From Bacteroidota bacterium (GTDB lineage: Bacteria; Bacteroidota; Bacteroidia; CAILMK01; JACPUW01), in contig JACPUW010000004.1 in assembly GCA_016192035.1 (NCBI GenBank), positions 62,001-126,000 on the forward strand: a DNA stretch of 64,000 nt, given 5' to 3'. Both the position numbers and the translations under genes were made by a program. Of this stretch, positions 26,408-35,392 are shown piece by piece (position 1 is the stretch's first letter; every line of letters starts with the position of its first letter). Under the pieces are notes generated by a model, which had not been told where the DNA came from, ran no database searches, and saw nothing but the letters and a program-made list of their open reading frames with translations.

Positions 26408-29400
26408 TTACTCCTCTATGTAATCGGCTATTGCTATTAGTACCCGTGTGCCCCCTACTGTGCCATCAGCACAGGGCACATCAGAAACCTCTACGGTATA
26501 GCGCCCTTTGGCGGCTGCCATAAGCCCAATGCGATCTTGGGTAACCTTCATGCCCAATGATTGGTACTTATTGGTTTTCAATGCTTTGATTTCAGCAGCT
26601 CTCTGCCTGCCTACCCCATTGTCTTCAATCGAGATTTGGATGCCCCCGGAGGTGCGCGCTACGCCAATGTGCAATTTGCCCATCCCCCCGGGTTTGTTCT
26701 TTATACCATGTATTATAGCGTTCTCCACGTAGGGCTGGAGCATCATGGTAGGGATTTCAATATCTTCGGCATCAATTGATTCGCCTATTTCTATTTGAAA
26801 ATCAAAACTCTCGTTAAAGCGCAGGCGCTCCAGGTCTATGTACAGTTTCAGCGTATCAAGTTCATCAGACAGAGCTATATACTCAAGTCGGGTGCTGTTT
26901 AATATGGCCCGCATTAGGGTGGCAAACTTGCTTAGGTAGTGGCGTGCGGCCCCCTTGTCGTTATTTTCAATAAAATGCTGTATGCTGTTGAGTGAGTTGA
27001 ATATAAAGTGTGGATCCATTTGTGCCCTTAGCGACGACAATTGGTGCTTGATGGATTCCCCCTCGGCACGCGCCAGTTTGAGCTCCGCCTCTACCAACTG
27101 CCGTTTGGCGCTGTTTCTCACGGTTTTTACCACCATAAAAGATACCCCGGCCACCATGAGCAAGGCAAGTACGAAGAGCATGGGCTGAAACCACCACTTG
27201 AGGTACACGGGGGCCATGATTTGCAACTGTACCGCATCACCGGTGGTATTCCAAACCCCGTCATTATTACAGGCCTGTACCCTAAATGTATATTTTCCAG
27301 GAGGTAGGTTGGTGAAAGCCGCGCTGCGCCCAAATCCCAAGTCCACCCAGTCTGAATTGAAACCCTCCAGCAGGTACCTAAACTTGTTAAGGTGGGAATT
27401 GACATAGCTAAATGCCACAAATTCAAAGAATATGGCATTGTTGGTGTATTGGAGTTGAATTAAATCCTTGTCAGCGAAACCCAAAGGCCCTACGGGTTCT
27501 CCCGGGTGATAGTAAGCCGAGATGTGTACGGGCGGGGCATAGGCATTTATGGACATCTCATCGGGATGAAACGAGTTGAAACCCTTGATACCGCCAAAGT
27601 AGATACGCCCGGTGTGCGCCCCCCTACAGTATGCCCCTTGGTTAAATTCATTGCTCTGTAAGTTACACGATTGGTCGTAGTTTTTAAATCTATGTGTTTC
27701 GGGGTTGAAAGCCGATAAGCCAAAATTGGTGCTCATCCAGATTAAACCCTCCCTGTCTTCCACAAAACCATACACCACATCGTTGGCCAATCCGTCTAAC
27801 TCTGTAAATGCCGTAAATATTTGTTTTTCTTGATTGTACAGGTTAAATCCCCCACCAAAAGTGCCTACCCATACCCTACCCTTATGGTCTTTGTATATTG
27901 ACATGACCTTGTCATAGCTTAGGCTGCTGGTGTCATTCGGACTGTGGGCCAGGTGGGTGATGCTGCCGGTGGAGGGTTGGATCACGGCTATGCCTCCCCC
28001 AAAACTGCCCGCCCACACCTCATCAGGCCCCACCATTTCTATGGCCAATACCGTATTGCTGCTAAATGTCCTGTTTTCCTCCGGATTTATATTGTACCAT
28101 ATAAAGTTGCCCGTTGCGGTATCCAGGCAGTTGATGCCCACGTCGGTTCCTATCCACAGCCTGCCCTGGCCATCAAATTTTAGGGCGTACACAGAGTTGT
28201 CACTGAGCAATTTCCCACCACCCGTGCTATCCTTTTTGTATGATTTAACCACGCCTGTGCGCGGATTGTACCTGGCTAGCCCATGCCCTAAGCTTCCTAT
28301 CCATATATTCCCATGTTGGTCGGGCGCCAGTGCCCAGATTTTTTCCAAATGTGAAAGCTCGTCAAAATGCCGGTAAGTATGGCCAAGAATTTTGCCTTGG
28401 CCGTCAAATTGGTGGCCAACAAGGCAAAGGCCTCCCCCATCGGTGCCCACCCACACATCCCCTTCGGCGTTTTCGGCCAGGGCAAAAACCCGTTCGGTGC
28501 CCTTAGCTGCGCGGAACTCGGCCTGGGGCCTATAGAGCCTAAACTGGCTTATGTATCGGTCATATTTGCTTATACCGCCATGATAAGTGCCTATCCACAC
28601 CACACCAGAGCGGTCTTGCACTATGGAAGTGACCACATTATCAGAAAGTGAATATTCGTCGCTGGGATGGTTGGCAAACCGCCTAAAGGTTTTATCATTT
28701 GCCGACAACACGGCCAAACCACCTCCATTGCTGCCCAGCCATAAGGTGCCATCATTGGTTTGGCATATGGCCGTAATGGGTTTACCCGCTTCCCCAATCT
28801 CATCATGTTCAACCACCCTGATTTTTTTTAGGCTTATGTCCAGAAAAACCGCTCCCATGTCAGTTCCCACCCAGGTTCCTTCAGGCAATGCGCAAATGGC
28901 GTACGCCGACGCATTGTTCAGGGCGAAGTACTCCTCGGTGGTTGGCAGTGGGGTAAGCTCGTTGGTCTTTCTGTTCCAAATGGCAAGTCCATAATCGTGG
29001 GCCACTAGCACATCACCTTTACCTGTAATGGCTATATCATTTACTTTAGAGTAGGATGCATCGTCAAATTCGATGGAAGAGAACGACTTCCTGTCGTATG
29101 AAATATCAAGGCCCAAATAGGTTCCCACCAATAAAAAGGAGTCGTGTTCCAGCACCGCATATACATCGTTGTGGGAAATCTGGTGTTCACTGCCGGTATT
29201 TTGAAAATTTTCAAACGCATGTTGGTCTGACCTGTAATAACTTAGCCCTCCTCCCAGGGTGCCTATCCAGAGGTTGCCTCCCGATGAAGGCTCTAGGCAA
29301 AAGATGAAATTATCGGCTATGGAATGAGGGTCACCAGGCCGGTTCCTAAAATGTATAAAATCGTAACCATCATATCTGTTAAGGCCATCGGCGGTGCCTA

Positions 29401-29614
29401 CCCACAGGTAGCCCACCTCGTCCTGTGCCAAGGCCAGTACCGAGCTCTGGGTAAGTCCCTCAGAAACCGACAAGCGCCTGAAATTGATCTCCTGTGCCAT
29501 AAGTACATGCGCCAGGAATGGCTGGAGCCAAATCAGTGCAAGGGATATGATGTTAGCGCGGGCCAAAGAATGGGTTGTTTGAAGCGGGGTCAATTTAAGA
29601 TTTGTTAAGACCAC
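26408..29614 (-). CDS. Sensor histidine kinase with periplasmic two-component propeller
   Basis: This 1068-residue membrane kinase starts with a signal/anchor (about residues 22-41), then a 14-repeat-type beta-propeller (about 45-690) with many copies of the form LWIGTxGGGL, a Y_Y_Y domain (KFRYLLEGFNSDWVDLG, PPGKYTFRVQACNNDG) and one membrane helix (MLFVLALLMVAGVSFMVV). The cytoplasmic LytS-type kinase has QMDPHFIFNSLNSIQHF with the phospho-His and an ATPase N-box LQPYVENAIIHGI plus IEDNGVG. It pairs with the LytTR regulator. In gut Bacteroides such sensors detect glycans; the signal here is unknown. The start is a GTG and is uncertain. Confidence 0.88.
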   Translation of the reverse strand: MVLTNLKLTPLQTTHSLARANIISLALIWLQPFLAHVLMAQEINFRRLSVSEGLTQSSVLALAQDEVGYLWVGTADGLNRYDGYDFIHFRNRPGDPHSIADNFIFCLEPSSGGNLWIGTLGGGLSYYRSDQHAFENFQNTGSEHQISHNDVYAVLEHDSFLLVGTYLGLDISYDRKSFSSIEFDDASYSKVNDIAITGKGDVLVAHDYGLAIWNRKTNELTPLPTTEEYFALNNASAYAICALPEGTWVGTDMGAVFLDISLKKIRVVEHDEIGEAGKPITAICQTNDGTLWLGSNGGGLAVLSANDKTFRRFANHPSDEYSLSDNVVTSIVQDRSGVVWIGTYHGGISKYDRYISQFRLYRPQAEFRAAKGTERVFALAENAEGDVWVGTDGGGLCLVGHQFDGQGKILGHTYRHFDELSHLEKIWALAPDQHGNIWIGSLGHGLARYNPRTGVVKSYKKDSTGGGKLLSDNSVYALKFDGQGRLWIGTDVGINCLDTATGNFIWYNINPEENRTFSSNTVLAIEMVGPDEVWAGSFGGGIAVIQPSTGSITHLAHSPNDTSSLSYDKVMSIYKDHKGRVWVGTFGGGFNLYNQEKQIFTAFTELDGLANDVVYGFVEDREGLIWMSTNFGLSAFNPETHRFKNYDQSCNLQSNEFNQGAYCRGAHTGRIYFGGIKGFNSFHPDEMSINAYAPPVHISAYYHPGEPVGPLGFADKDLIQLQYTNNAIFFEFVAFSYVNSHLNKFRYLLEGFNSDWVDLGFGRSAAFTNLPPGKYTFRVQACNNDGVWNTTGDAVQLQIMAPVYLKWWFQPMLFVLALLMVAGVSFMVVKTVRNSAKRQLVEAELKLARAEGESIKHQLSSLRAQMDPHFIFNSLNSIQHFIENNDKGAARHYLSKFATLMRAILNSTRLEYIALSDELDTLKLYIDLERLRFNESFDFQIEIGESIDAEDIEIPTMMLQPYVENAIIHGIKNKPGGMGKLHIGVARTSGGIQISIEDNGVGRQRAAEIKALKTNKYQSLGMKVTQDRIGLMAAAKGRYTVEVSDVPCADGTVGGTRVLIAIADYIEE

Positions 29615-29667
29615 CTATTCATTGCAGTTCACACCTGAGCTGATACATGCGATAAGTGGTAGTTGGC

Positions 29668-30606
29668 TCAAAGGACTCCCATTTTTTGAAGCAGGAATTG
29701 GTGCATCTTATCGCGGGCTTCGTAGGTCCAGCCGGCAATATGCGGAGTGACAATAGCCCTTTCCGATTCCAGCATTTTGTCTATCAGGGCTACGTCCCCA
29801 TCGCTGTTCTGAATTAAGGGTTCCTTTTCCAGCACATCAAGGGCGGCTTTTAGCACCTTGCCTCTCTCCATGGCCCTATATAATGCCGGAAGATGGCAAA
29901 TAGCTCCTCTTGATGTATTTATAAAGTAAATGGGCCGGTCAAAAGCGTCAAAGAAAGCATCGTTGGCATAGTGGTAAGTCTCAGGGTTGAGCGGCAGGTG
30001 CAGGCTCACCATCTCGGCTTCTGCAAACACCTGTTCAAGGGGCACCAAACCAGTCCCCAAGCCATCCACCTGGTATTTATACTTGTCGTGGGGAAGGAGC
30101 TTTACCTCAAATCCCCTGATTTTGTTGCAAAAAGCCAAGCCGGTGTGGCCCACGCCAATCACACCCACTGCCCTGCCTTGCAGCTCTATACCGCGATTTT
30201 CTTCCCTTATCCAGGCGTGCCGGCGGGCCTCACCCACTGCCTTCACCAGGTTGTTGGCAAGGCAGAGCAATAAGCCCAGGGTGTGCTCGCCCACTGCGTT
30301 GGCATTGCCTTCGGGGGAGTTTATCACGTGGATATGGTGCTCTTTGCAGTATGCCATATCAATGTTATCGAGTCCACTTCCTGGCCTCAGCACTAGTTGG
30401 ATGGCCGAAAAATGGGCAAAAAAACGCTCATGGAGCTGTAGGGCACTCTTTATAAGTATGGCCTGGTACTCATTGGGCAGGTCATACAAACCCTGGTTGT
30501 CTATCATTGGCCTGTATTCCAGCTCATACCCCTTTTTAGAAAGGGCATCCATAAAAAAAACGGGACACTCATCACAAATGAGCATCTTGGGCGCTTGGGC
30601 TTTCAT
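29668..30606 (-). CDS. D-isomer-specific 2-hydroxyacid dehydrogenase
   Basis: This 312-residue NAD-dependent dehydrogenase reduces or oxidises a 2-hydroxyacid. Visible are GSGLDNIDM, the Rossmann motif GVIGVGHTGLAF, the catalytic Arg in INTSRGAICHL, Glu in DVLEKEP, and the His in VTPHIAGWT. The ATG at 30606 (MKAQAPKM) is preferred to the upstream one at 30630. Sequence resembles phosphoglycerate dehydrogenase-like proteins, but the ACT domain is absent, so it is not a long SerA. It follows rsmA on the same strand. Confidence 0.85.
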   Translation of the reverse strand: MKAQAPKMLICDECPVFFMDALSKKGYELEYRPMIDNQGLYDLPNEYQAILIKSALQLHERFFAHFSAIQLVLRPGSGLDNIDMAYCKEHHIHVINSPEGNANAVGEHTLGLLLCLANNLVKAVGEARRHAWIREENRGIELQGRAVGVIGVGHTGLAFCNKIRGFEVKLLPHDKYKYQVDGLGTGLVPLEQVFAEAEMVSLHLPLNPETYHYANDAFFDAFDRPIYFINTSRGAICHLPALYRAMERGKVLKAALDVLEKEPLIQNSDGDVALIDKMLESERAIVTPHIAGWTYEARDKMHQFLLQKMGVL

Positions 30607-30655
30607 GGGCACAAATAACCGCAACCCCAAGTCAAACCGAACTTAGTATGGCACC

Positions 30656-31432
30656 TTACCCTTTGAGCCAAATGGCCAAGCCAATAAGTTCATCCAATGA
30701 CAGTGCCTCAGCGCGTTTGCCCAGCAAGTCAGTTGGCCATGCACTTGGATCCTTGCCTTGGAGCAAGGTGGACAATGCATTTCGCAGTGTTTTGCGTCTT
30801 TGTTGAAAGGCGGTTTTAACCACCTTAAAAAGCCAGGTGGCTTCTAAACCAGGCACTTCGCTGCGATACCTTACCAGTCGAATTACCGTGGAATGTACCT
30901 TGGGCGGAGGCACAAAGGCGCCCGGTGCTAAGTGAAATATGGTCTCTACCCGGTAGTAGGCCTGAACCAGCACGGAGAGAATGCCGTACTCCTTGCCTCC
31001 GTGAGATGCGGCCATTCGCTGGGCCACTTCTTTCTGGAACATACCTACCATTTCGGGAACCATACATCTGTTTTCCAGCACCTTAAATACTATTTGGCTC
31101 GACACGTTGTAGGGGAAATTGCCACAAACGCCCACCTCTTGGCCTTGGTCATGCAGCGGCCACTTTAAAAAGTCGGCTTCCACTACCTCCACACCACTGG
31201 GGCCATATTTGGCCACTAAGCCAGGTACCAAGTCCCTATCTATTTCTACTAGGCAAAGCTTGCCACCTGTCGGCACCCGGTTTGCCAGGTGCTGGGTAAG
31301 CATGCCCGCCCCAGGGCCTACTTCTATAAGTGTATGGTAATGTGTGCCCCAGCCCTCAATGGTTGCGCCGATCCTTGCTGCTTGGTTGGTGTCCCTAAGA
31401 AAATGCTGGCCATATCGCTTCTTGTATTGCAT
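30656..31432 (-). CDS. rsmA: 16S rRNA A1518/A1519 dimethyltransferase RsmA (KsgA)
   Basis: This 258-residue SAM-dependent enzyme dimethylates two adenines in helix 45 of 16S rRNA late in 30S assembly. The start YKKRYGQHFLRD, SAM motif IEVGPGAGMLTQHL, catalytic NFPYNVSSQIV (NFPY in place of NLPY) and VPPPKVHSTVIRL are typical. The ATG at 31430-31432 gives the conserved N-terminus. A perfect -7 element ends seven bases before this ATG, so the transcript may be leaderless. It is divergent from pdxA, a pairing often seen in bacteria. Confidence 0.95.
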   Translation of the reverse strand: MQYKKRYGQHFLRDTNQAARIGATIEGWGTHYHTLIEVGPGAGMLTQHLANRVPTGGKLCLVEIDRDLVPGLVAKYGPSGVEVVEADFLKWPLHDQGQEVGVCGNFPYNVSSQIVFKVLENRCMVPEMVGMFQKEVAQRMAASHGGKEYGILSVLVQAYYRVETIFHLAPGAFVPPPKVHSTVIRLVRYRSEVPGLEATWLFKVVKTAFQQRRKTLRNALSTLLQGKDPSAWPTDLLGKRAEALSLDELIGLAIWLKG

Positions 31433-31438
31433 GAAAGA

Positions 31439-31446
31439 CAAAGGTA
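31439..31446 (-). promoter_or_regulatory. Candidate -7 element for rsmA (near-leaderless)
   Basis: The minus strand reads TACCTTTG, an exact TAnnTTTG, 6 bp before the rsmA ATG. The transcription start would fall at or next to the start codon. No -33 TTG is seen at normal spacing. Confidence 0.4.
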
Positions 31447-31479
31447 GCCGCCCCGTGCGGCAGCCCCCTACCCCCAATA

Positions 31480-31508
31480 GGTTTTAATATTGCAGTCATA
31501 TTAAAACC
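31480..31508 (+). promoter_or_regulatory. Perfect 11-bp inverted repeat just before pdxA
   Basis: GGTTTTAATAT at 31480-31490 is repeated inverted as ATATTAAAACC at 31498-31508 with a 7-bp spacer, ending 5 bp before the pdxA ATG. The left arm holds TAATATTG, one mismatch from TAnnTTTG. As DNA it looks like a dimer operator over the promoter; as RNA it could fold into a hairpin that blocks the start codon. Confidence 0.5.
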
Positions 31509-31513
31509 CATAC

Positions 31514-32587
31514 ATGAGCCACGGCGCTAAAAAACAGCACCCTAAGTTAGCCATTACCATAGGTGATATTAATGGTATAGGGCCGGAAATAATCATAAAG
31601 GCATTTAGGGAAGACCGATTTCTGAACCTCTGTACGCCAATCATTTATGGGAGTGCCCCAGCCATGATTTTCTATAAGAAGCTCCTACAGAACAAGGGCT
31701 TCATTTTTCAGACTATCCAGCACCCTGATGAAGCCCATCCCAAGAAAATAAATTTGGTAAATGCTTGGGAAGAAGACATTAAAATTCAGGTTGGAGAACC
31801 TACTCCCGCCGCAGGCAAGGCCGCTTTTAGGGCACTTTCCCTTGCCATGGAGCACATAAACTCCGGTGCCTTGGAAATATTGGTAACAGCGCCCATACAT
31901 AAAAAGAGTACCCAACAGGGAGGAATGAACTTCCCCGGCCACACGGAATACCTGGCACATGCCTGCAATACTGACCAGCAACTCATGGTATTGGTGGGTG
32001 AAAGGCTGAAGGTAGCCGTGGTAAGTGGCCATGTTCCATTGGCCAACGTACAGGCCGACATAAGCAAGAAAAAAGTACTAAAGGCCATAAAAGCCCTCCA
32101 CCGTTCACTGCTTGAAGACTTTGGGTGCAATGGGCCACGTATAGCCGTCCTGGGGCTTAATCCTCATGCCGGAGAGGGTGGCACCCTGGGCACCGAGGAA
32201 CAAGACAGCCTGGCTCCCGCCATGGAAGAGGCCGCCCGCCATGGAATCACTGCCCTGGGCCCCTATCCTGCCGACGGTTTTTTTGGCACGGGGCTTTACA
32301 AGAATTTCGATGCCGTACTGGCCATGTACCACGACCAAGGATTGGTTCCCTTCAAACTCCTGGAGTTTGAAAACGGGGTAAACTTTACTGCGGGCCTGCC
32401 CATAGTGCGTACCTCACCTGACCACGGTACGGCATTTTCCATAGCCGGAAAAGACCAGGCAAGCGATCAGTCCATGGTGGAAGCCATATACCTAGCCCTC
32501 AAAGTTTATCATAACCGATTGGAATACAAGGAATCCAATGCCAATCCACTGGGCACTAAGGTAGAGCGCCAAAAAGACCGCGAATAG
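31514..32587 (+). CDS. pdxA: 4-hydroxythreonine-4-phosphate dehydrogenase
   Basis: This 357-residue enzyme oxidises 4-phosphohydroxy-threonine in the DXP-dependent route to pyridoxal phosphate. The start LAITIGDINGIGPEIIIKAF, the metal-site region FPGHTEYLAHAC, SGHVPLANV, LNPHAGEGG and MYHDQGLVPFK with TSPDHGTAF are PdxA hallmarks. The length fits. It opens a plus-strand run of housekeeping genes and is divergent from rsmA across an intergenic palindrome. Confidence 0.95.
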   Translation: MSHGAKKQHPKLAITIGDINGIGPEIIIKAFREDRFLNLCTPIIYGSAPAMIFYKKLLQNKGFIFQTIQHPDEAHPKKINLVNAWEEDIKIQVGEPTPAAGKAAFRALSLAMEHINSGALEILVTAPIHKKSTQQGGMNFPGHTEYLAHACNTDQQLMVLVGERLKVAVVSGHVPLANVQADISKKKVLKAIKALHRSLLEDFGCNGPRIAVLGLNPHAGEGGTLGTEEQDSLAPAMEEAARHGITALGPYPADGFFGTGLYKNFDAVLAMYHDQGLVPFKLLEFENGVNFTAGLPIVRTSPDHGTAFSIAGKDQASDQSMVEAIYLALKVYHNRLEYKESNANPLGTKVERQKDRE

Positions 32588-32602
32588 CCGCTTTTTTGCC
32601 CA

Positions 32603-32636
32603 TTGCCGTGGCAAAAGAATATTTACCTTACTTTTG
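32603..32636 (+). promoter_or_regulatory. Candidate promoter for the DUF177-rpmF-plsX operon
   Basis: TTG at 32603-32605 is followed after 23 bp by TACTTTTG at 32629-32636. This region overlaps the longest possible DUF177 reading frame, which argues that the real start is further down. A short inverted repeat TTTTGCC/GGCAAAA spans 32594-32616. Confidence 0.5.
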
Positions 32637-32650
32637 CAAGCCAATTTTTT

Positions 32651-33172
32651 TTGAAGGTGTTTCATTTGCAGGATTTTACCATCAATTTTGGAAGGCTCAA
32701 ACCCGGCAAGCACGTATTTGACTTCCAAGTGGATGATACCTTCTTTGCGCACTTTCAGCTAGATAGCATGTTGAACTGCAGGTCACAAACCAGGCTTACC
32801 ATTGATAAGCCCAAGGCCAATCTTATGGATTGGAACTTTGCCATTGCAGGCAGGTCTGATTTTCCTTGCGACCGCTGCAACGACGTGTTGTCTTATCCAA
32901 TAGGGGGTAATTATGAAGTAATTGTGAAACTGGAAGATGGGGCTTCACAGGATGAGGATGACATCATTTTCCTTCCCAGCGACAGCTATGAATATAACAT
33001 AGCGCAGCTTGTGTATGATTTTCACTTACTGAGTGTTCCGTTCAAGAAGGAATGCCTTCGCCAGGACCACCCCAGTTGCCTGGAGGCCAACCGAATATTG
33101 AATGGTGGAAGTGGCAATCAAAATGGCAATGGCCTTGACCCGCGTTGGAATGAATTAAGAAAACTCTTATAA
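32651..33172 (+). CDS. YceD/DUF177 family protein
   Basis: The protein has 173 residues if read from TTG 32651 (M-K-V-F-H-L-Q-D-F); GTG 32657 is nearly as good. The in-frame TTG at 32603 lies in the promoter and is rejected. The central segment SDFPCDRCNDVLSYPIGGNY and a later Cys (KECLRQDHPSC) fit the DUF177 family. In bacteria this gene nearly always precedes rpmF, as here, and in some species the protein affects 23S rRNA or ribosome assembly. The exact function in this phylum is not known. Confidence 0.82.
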   Translation: MKVFHLQDFTINFGRLKPGKHVFDFQVDDTFFAHFQLDSMLNCRSQTRLTIDKPKANLMDWNFAIAGRSDFPCDRCNDVLSYPIGGNYEVIVKLEDGASQDEDDIIFLPSDSYEYNIAQLVYDFHLLSVPFKKECLRQDHPSCLEANRILNGGSGNQNGNGLDPRWNELRKLL

Positions 33173-33193
33173 TCAAATATTTAGCTTAAAACC

Positions 33194-33400
33194 ATGGCAC
33201 ATCCTAAACGGAAAATCTCCAAAACCCGACGTGACAAACGAAGGACACACTTCAAAAGCGTAGCCCCTACCCTTAGCACCGACAGCACCACCGGCGAAGT
33301 GCACGAAAGGCACCACGCACATGAGGTGGACAATGTGATCTACTACCGGGGCAAGGTGCTCTTTGAAAAACCCCAAAGGGCAAGTGCTAAAAACCAATAA
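33194..33400 (+). CDS. rpmF: 50S ribosomal protein L32 (cysteine-free form)
   Basis: The 68-residue protein begins AHPKRKISKTRRDKRRTHFK and ends with YYRGKVLFEK, as in L32 of this phylum. The zinc-binding Cys pairs of many L32 proteins are absent; the segment holds His and acidic residues instead. Such C-minus forms can replace zinc-binding versions. It lies 21 bp after DUF177 and 15 bp before plsX, the conserved order linking ribosome and phospholipid synthesis. Confidence 0.93.
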   Translation: MAHPKRKISKTRRDKRRTHFKSVAPTLSTDSTTGEVHERHHAHEVDNVIYYRGKVLFEKPQRASAKNQ

Positions 33401-33415
33401 CTTTCGCCTTAGCAC

Positions 33416-34351
33416 ATGGTGAGAATAGGCCTTGATGCCATGGGTGGCGATTTTGCCCCTGAATCGCCGCTAAAAGGCATTGATTTAGCACTGACTGAAC
33501 TGAAAAGTGCTTTTGATGTGCACCTCTATGGCCCTGGGCATGTACTGGATTCCTATACTCCGGTTGTGGCGGGCAGGGTGGTGAAGGTTGAGGCGCCTGA
33601 TGTCATAGAAATGGGTGAATCGCCTACCAAGGCCATTATGAAAAAGCCCAATTCAAGCATTGCCCTGGCTTTGGCCCAACTCAAGGCAGGCCACATTGAC
33701 ATGTTCATCAGCGCGGGCAATACCGGTGCCGTTTTGGTAGGGGCAATGTACACCGTAAAAGCCACCGAAGGCGTAATTCGACCTGCCATAGCCAGTTATG
33801 TTCCCAATCTCAAAGGCGGGTTCAGCATTTTACTCGATGTGGGCGCCAATCCCGATGCCAAGCCTGACGTGCTTCATCAATTCGCTATTTTGGGTAGCCT
33901 TTATGCCCAGTATATGTTTAACAAACCCACCCCAAAGGTGGGACTCATTAACATAGGTAGCGAAGCAGAAAAAGGCAGTTTGGTGGCACAAGCGGCCTAC
34001 AACCTGTTTAAGGATAGCGATAAGATCCACTTTGGGGGCAACATGGAGGGGTATGACGTGTTTACTGGGGAGTATGATGTGATGGTGTGCGATGGATTTG
34101 TAGGAAACGTACTGCTTAAGACCGCTGAATCGCTGTACAAGATTTTTGGCAGCAAGCTCCACGAAGACCCATTCATAAAAAAGTTTGATTATCAATATTA
34201 TGGGGGCACCCCCATTTTGGGCATCAATAAACCTGTTCTCATAGGCCATGGCATTTCATCGCCCAGGGCCTTTGTATCCATGATCAGCCAAGGGGTGGAA
34301 ATGGTGAACTCGGGTTTAGTGGAAAAAGTAAAAACTACATTTGAGCCCTAA
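33416..34351 (+). CDS. plsX: Phosphate acyltransferase PlsX
   Basis: This 311-residue enzyme converts acyl-ACP to acyl-phosphate, the donor for glycerol-3-phosphate acylation. It begins RIGLDAMGGDFAPESP and shows SAGNTGAVLVGAM, LLDVGANPDAKPDVL and NIGSEAEKGS, all PlsX signatures. The order rpmF-plsX-fabH is widely conserved. The length is within the family range. Confidence 0.96.
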   Translation: MVRIGLDAMGGDFAPESPLKGIDLALTELKSAFDVHLYGPGHVLDSYTPVVAGRVVKVEAPDVIEMGESPTKAIMKKPNSSIALALAQLKAGHIDMFISAGNTGAVLVGAMYTVKATEGVIRPAIASYVPNLKGGFSILLDVGANPDAKPDVLHQFAILGSLYAQYMFNKPTPKVGLINIGSEAEKGSLVAQAAYNLFKDSDKIHFGGNMEGYDVFTGEYDVMVCDGFVGNVLLKTAESLYKIFGSKLHEDPFIKKFDYQYYGGTPILGINKPVLIGHGISSPRAFVSMISQGVEMVNSGLVEKVKTTFEP

Positions 34352-34365
34352 TCCAAACGCTATAA

Positions 34366-35355
34366 ATGCATAAAACAACTGCCGCCATTACTGGGGTGGC
34401 TACTTACCTGCCCGAGTACGTGCTCTCCAATGCCGAACTTGAGAAAATGGTAGATACCACCGATGAGTGGATACGTACCCGGACCGGAATTAGCGAACGG
34501 AGGATACTCAAAGAAGAAGGCAGGGGGGTAAGTTTTATAGCTGAAGAAGCCATCAAAAAGCTTCTCACCAAGACCAACACAGACCCTAACGACATAGAGC
34601 TTATCATTTTTGCCACGGTTACGCCTGACCATATTTTTCCCGCAACGGCCAATAAAATAGCCTACAACCTGGGCATGAACCGGGCATGGGGTTTTGACTT
34701 AGAGGCGGCGTGCTCAGGATTTCTGTATTCCCTCACCATAGCCTCCAAACTTATAGAGGCAGGCATGCACCGCAAGGTGCTGGTGGTGGGTGCCGACAAA
34801 ATGTCGTCTATCATAGACTATACTGACCGCGCTACCTGCATCATTTTTGGCGATGGCGGGGGCGCCGTACTGCTTGAGGCCAACCAAGAAGGCAATGGCC
34901 TGATAGACTCCACCCTGCACAGCGACGGCGTAGGGGTGCAGTACCTGCACATGAAAGCCGGTGGCTCAGTAAAACCACCCTCCATAGAAAGCGTGATGGC
35001 CCGCGAACACTATGTGTTTCAAGAGGGTAAAACGGTTTTCAAGTTTGCCGTGACCAATATGGCAGATGCTTGCGAACAAATAATGAAACGCAACAACTTA
35101 ACGAGCAACGATATACAATTTCTTTTGGCCCACCAGGCCAACCAGCGGATCATTGATGCCACCGCACAGCGCATGGGATTGGCATCTGATAAGGTGCTCA
35201 TGAACATTCACCGCTATGGCAATACCACCAATGGCACCATTCCGCTCCTCATGTCAGATTTTGAAAACAGGTTTCACAAAGGCGACAACCTAATCTTGGC
35301 TGCATTCGGTGGCGGCTTCACATGGGGGGCTACCTATCTCAAATGGGCTTATTAA
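34366..35355 (+). CDS. fabH: 3-oxoacyl-ACP synthase III (FabH)
   Basis: This 329-residue condensing enzyme starts fatty acid synthesis from acetyl- or branched acyl-CoA and malonyl-ACP. The catalytic triad is visible: Cys in LEAACSGFLYSL, His in LLAHQANQRIID and Asn in RYGNTTNGTIPLL. TTDEWIRTRTGISERR near residue 25 is also diagnostic. It is 14 bp after plsX. Confidence 0.96.
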   Translation: MHKTTAAITGVATYLPEYVLSNAELEKMVDTTDEWIRTRTGISERRILKEEGRGVSFIAEEAIKKLLTKTNTDPNDIELIIFATVTPDHIFPATANKIAYNLGMNRAWGFDLEAACSGFLYSLTIASKLIEAGMHRKVLVVGADKMSSIIDYTDRATCIIFGDGGGAVLLEANQEGNGLIDSTLHSDGVGVQYLHMKAGGSVKPPSIESVMAREHYVFQEGKTVFKFAVTNMADACEQIMKRNNLTSNDIQFLLAHQANQRIIDATAQRMGLASDKVLMNIHRYGNTTNGTIPLLMSDFENRFHKGDNLILAAFGGGFTWGATYLKWAY

Positions 35356-35392
35356 TTGGTCGCAACAAAAAAAAACAGTTTAATCAGTACAC

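Noticed and set aside
32603-32650. Longer DUF177 start at a TTG inside the promoter
   Set aside because: The start would lie on the -33 element, before the -7 sequence.
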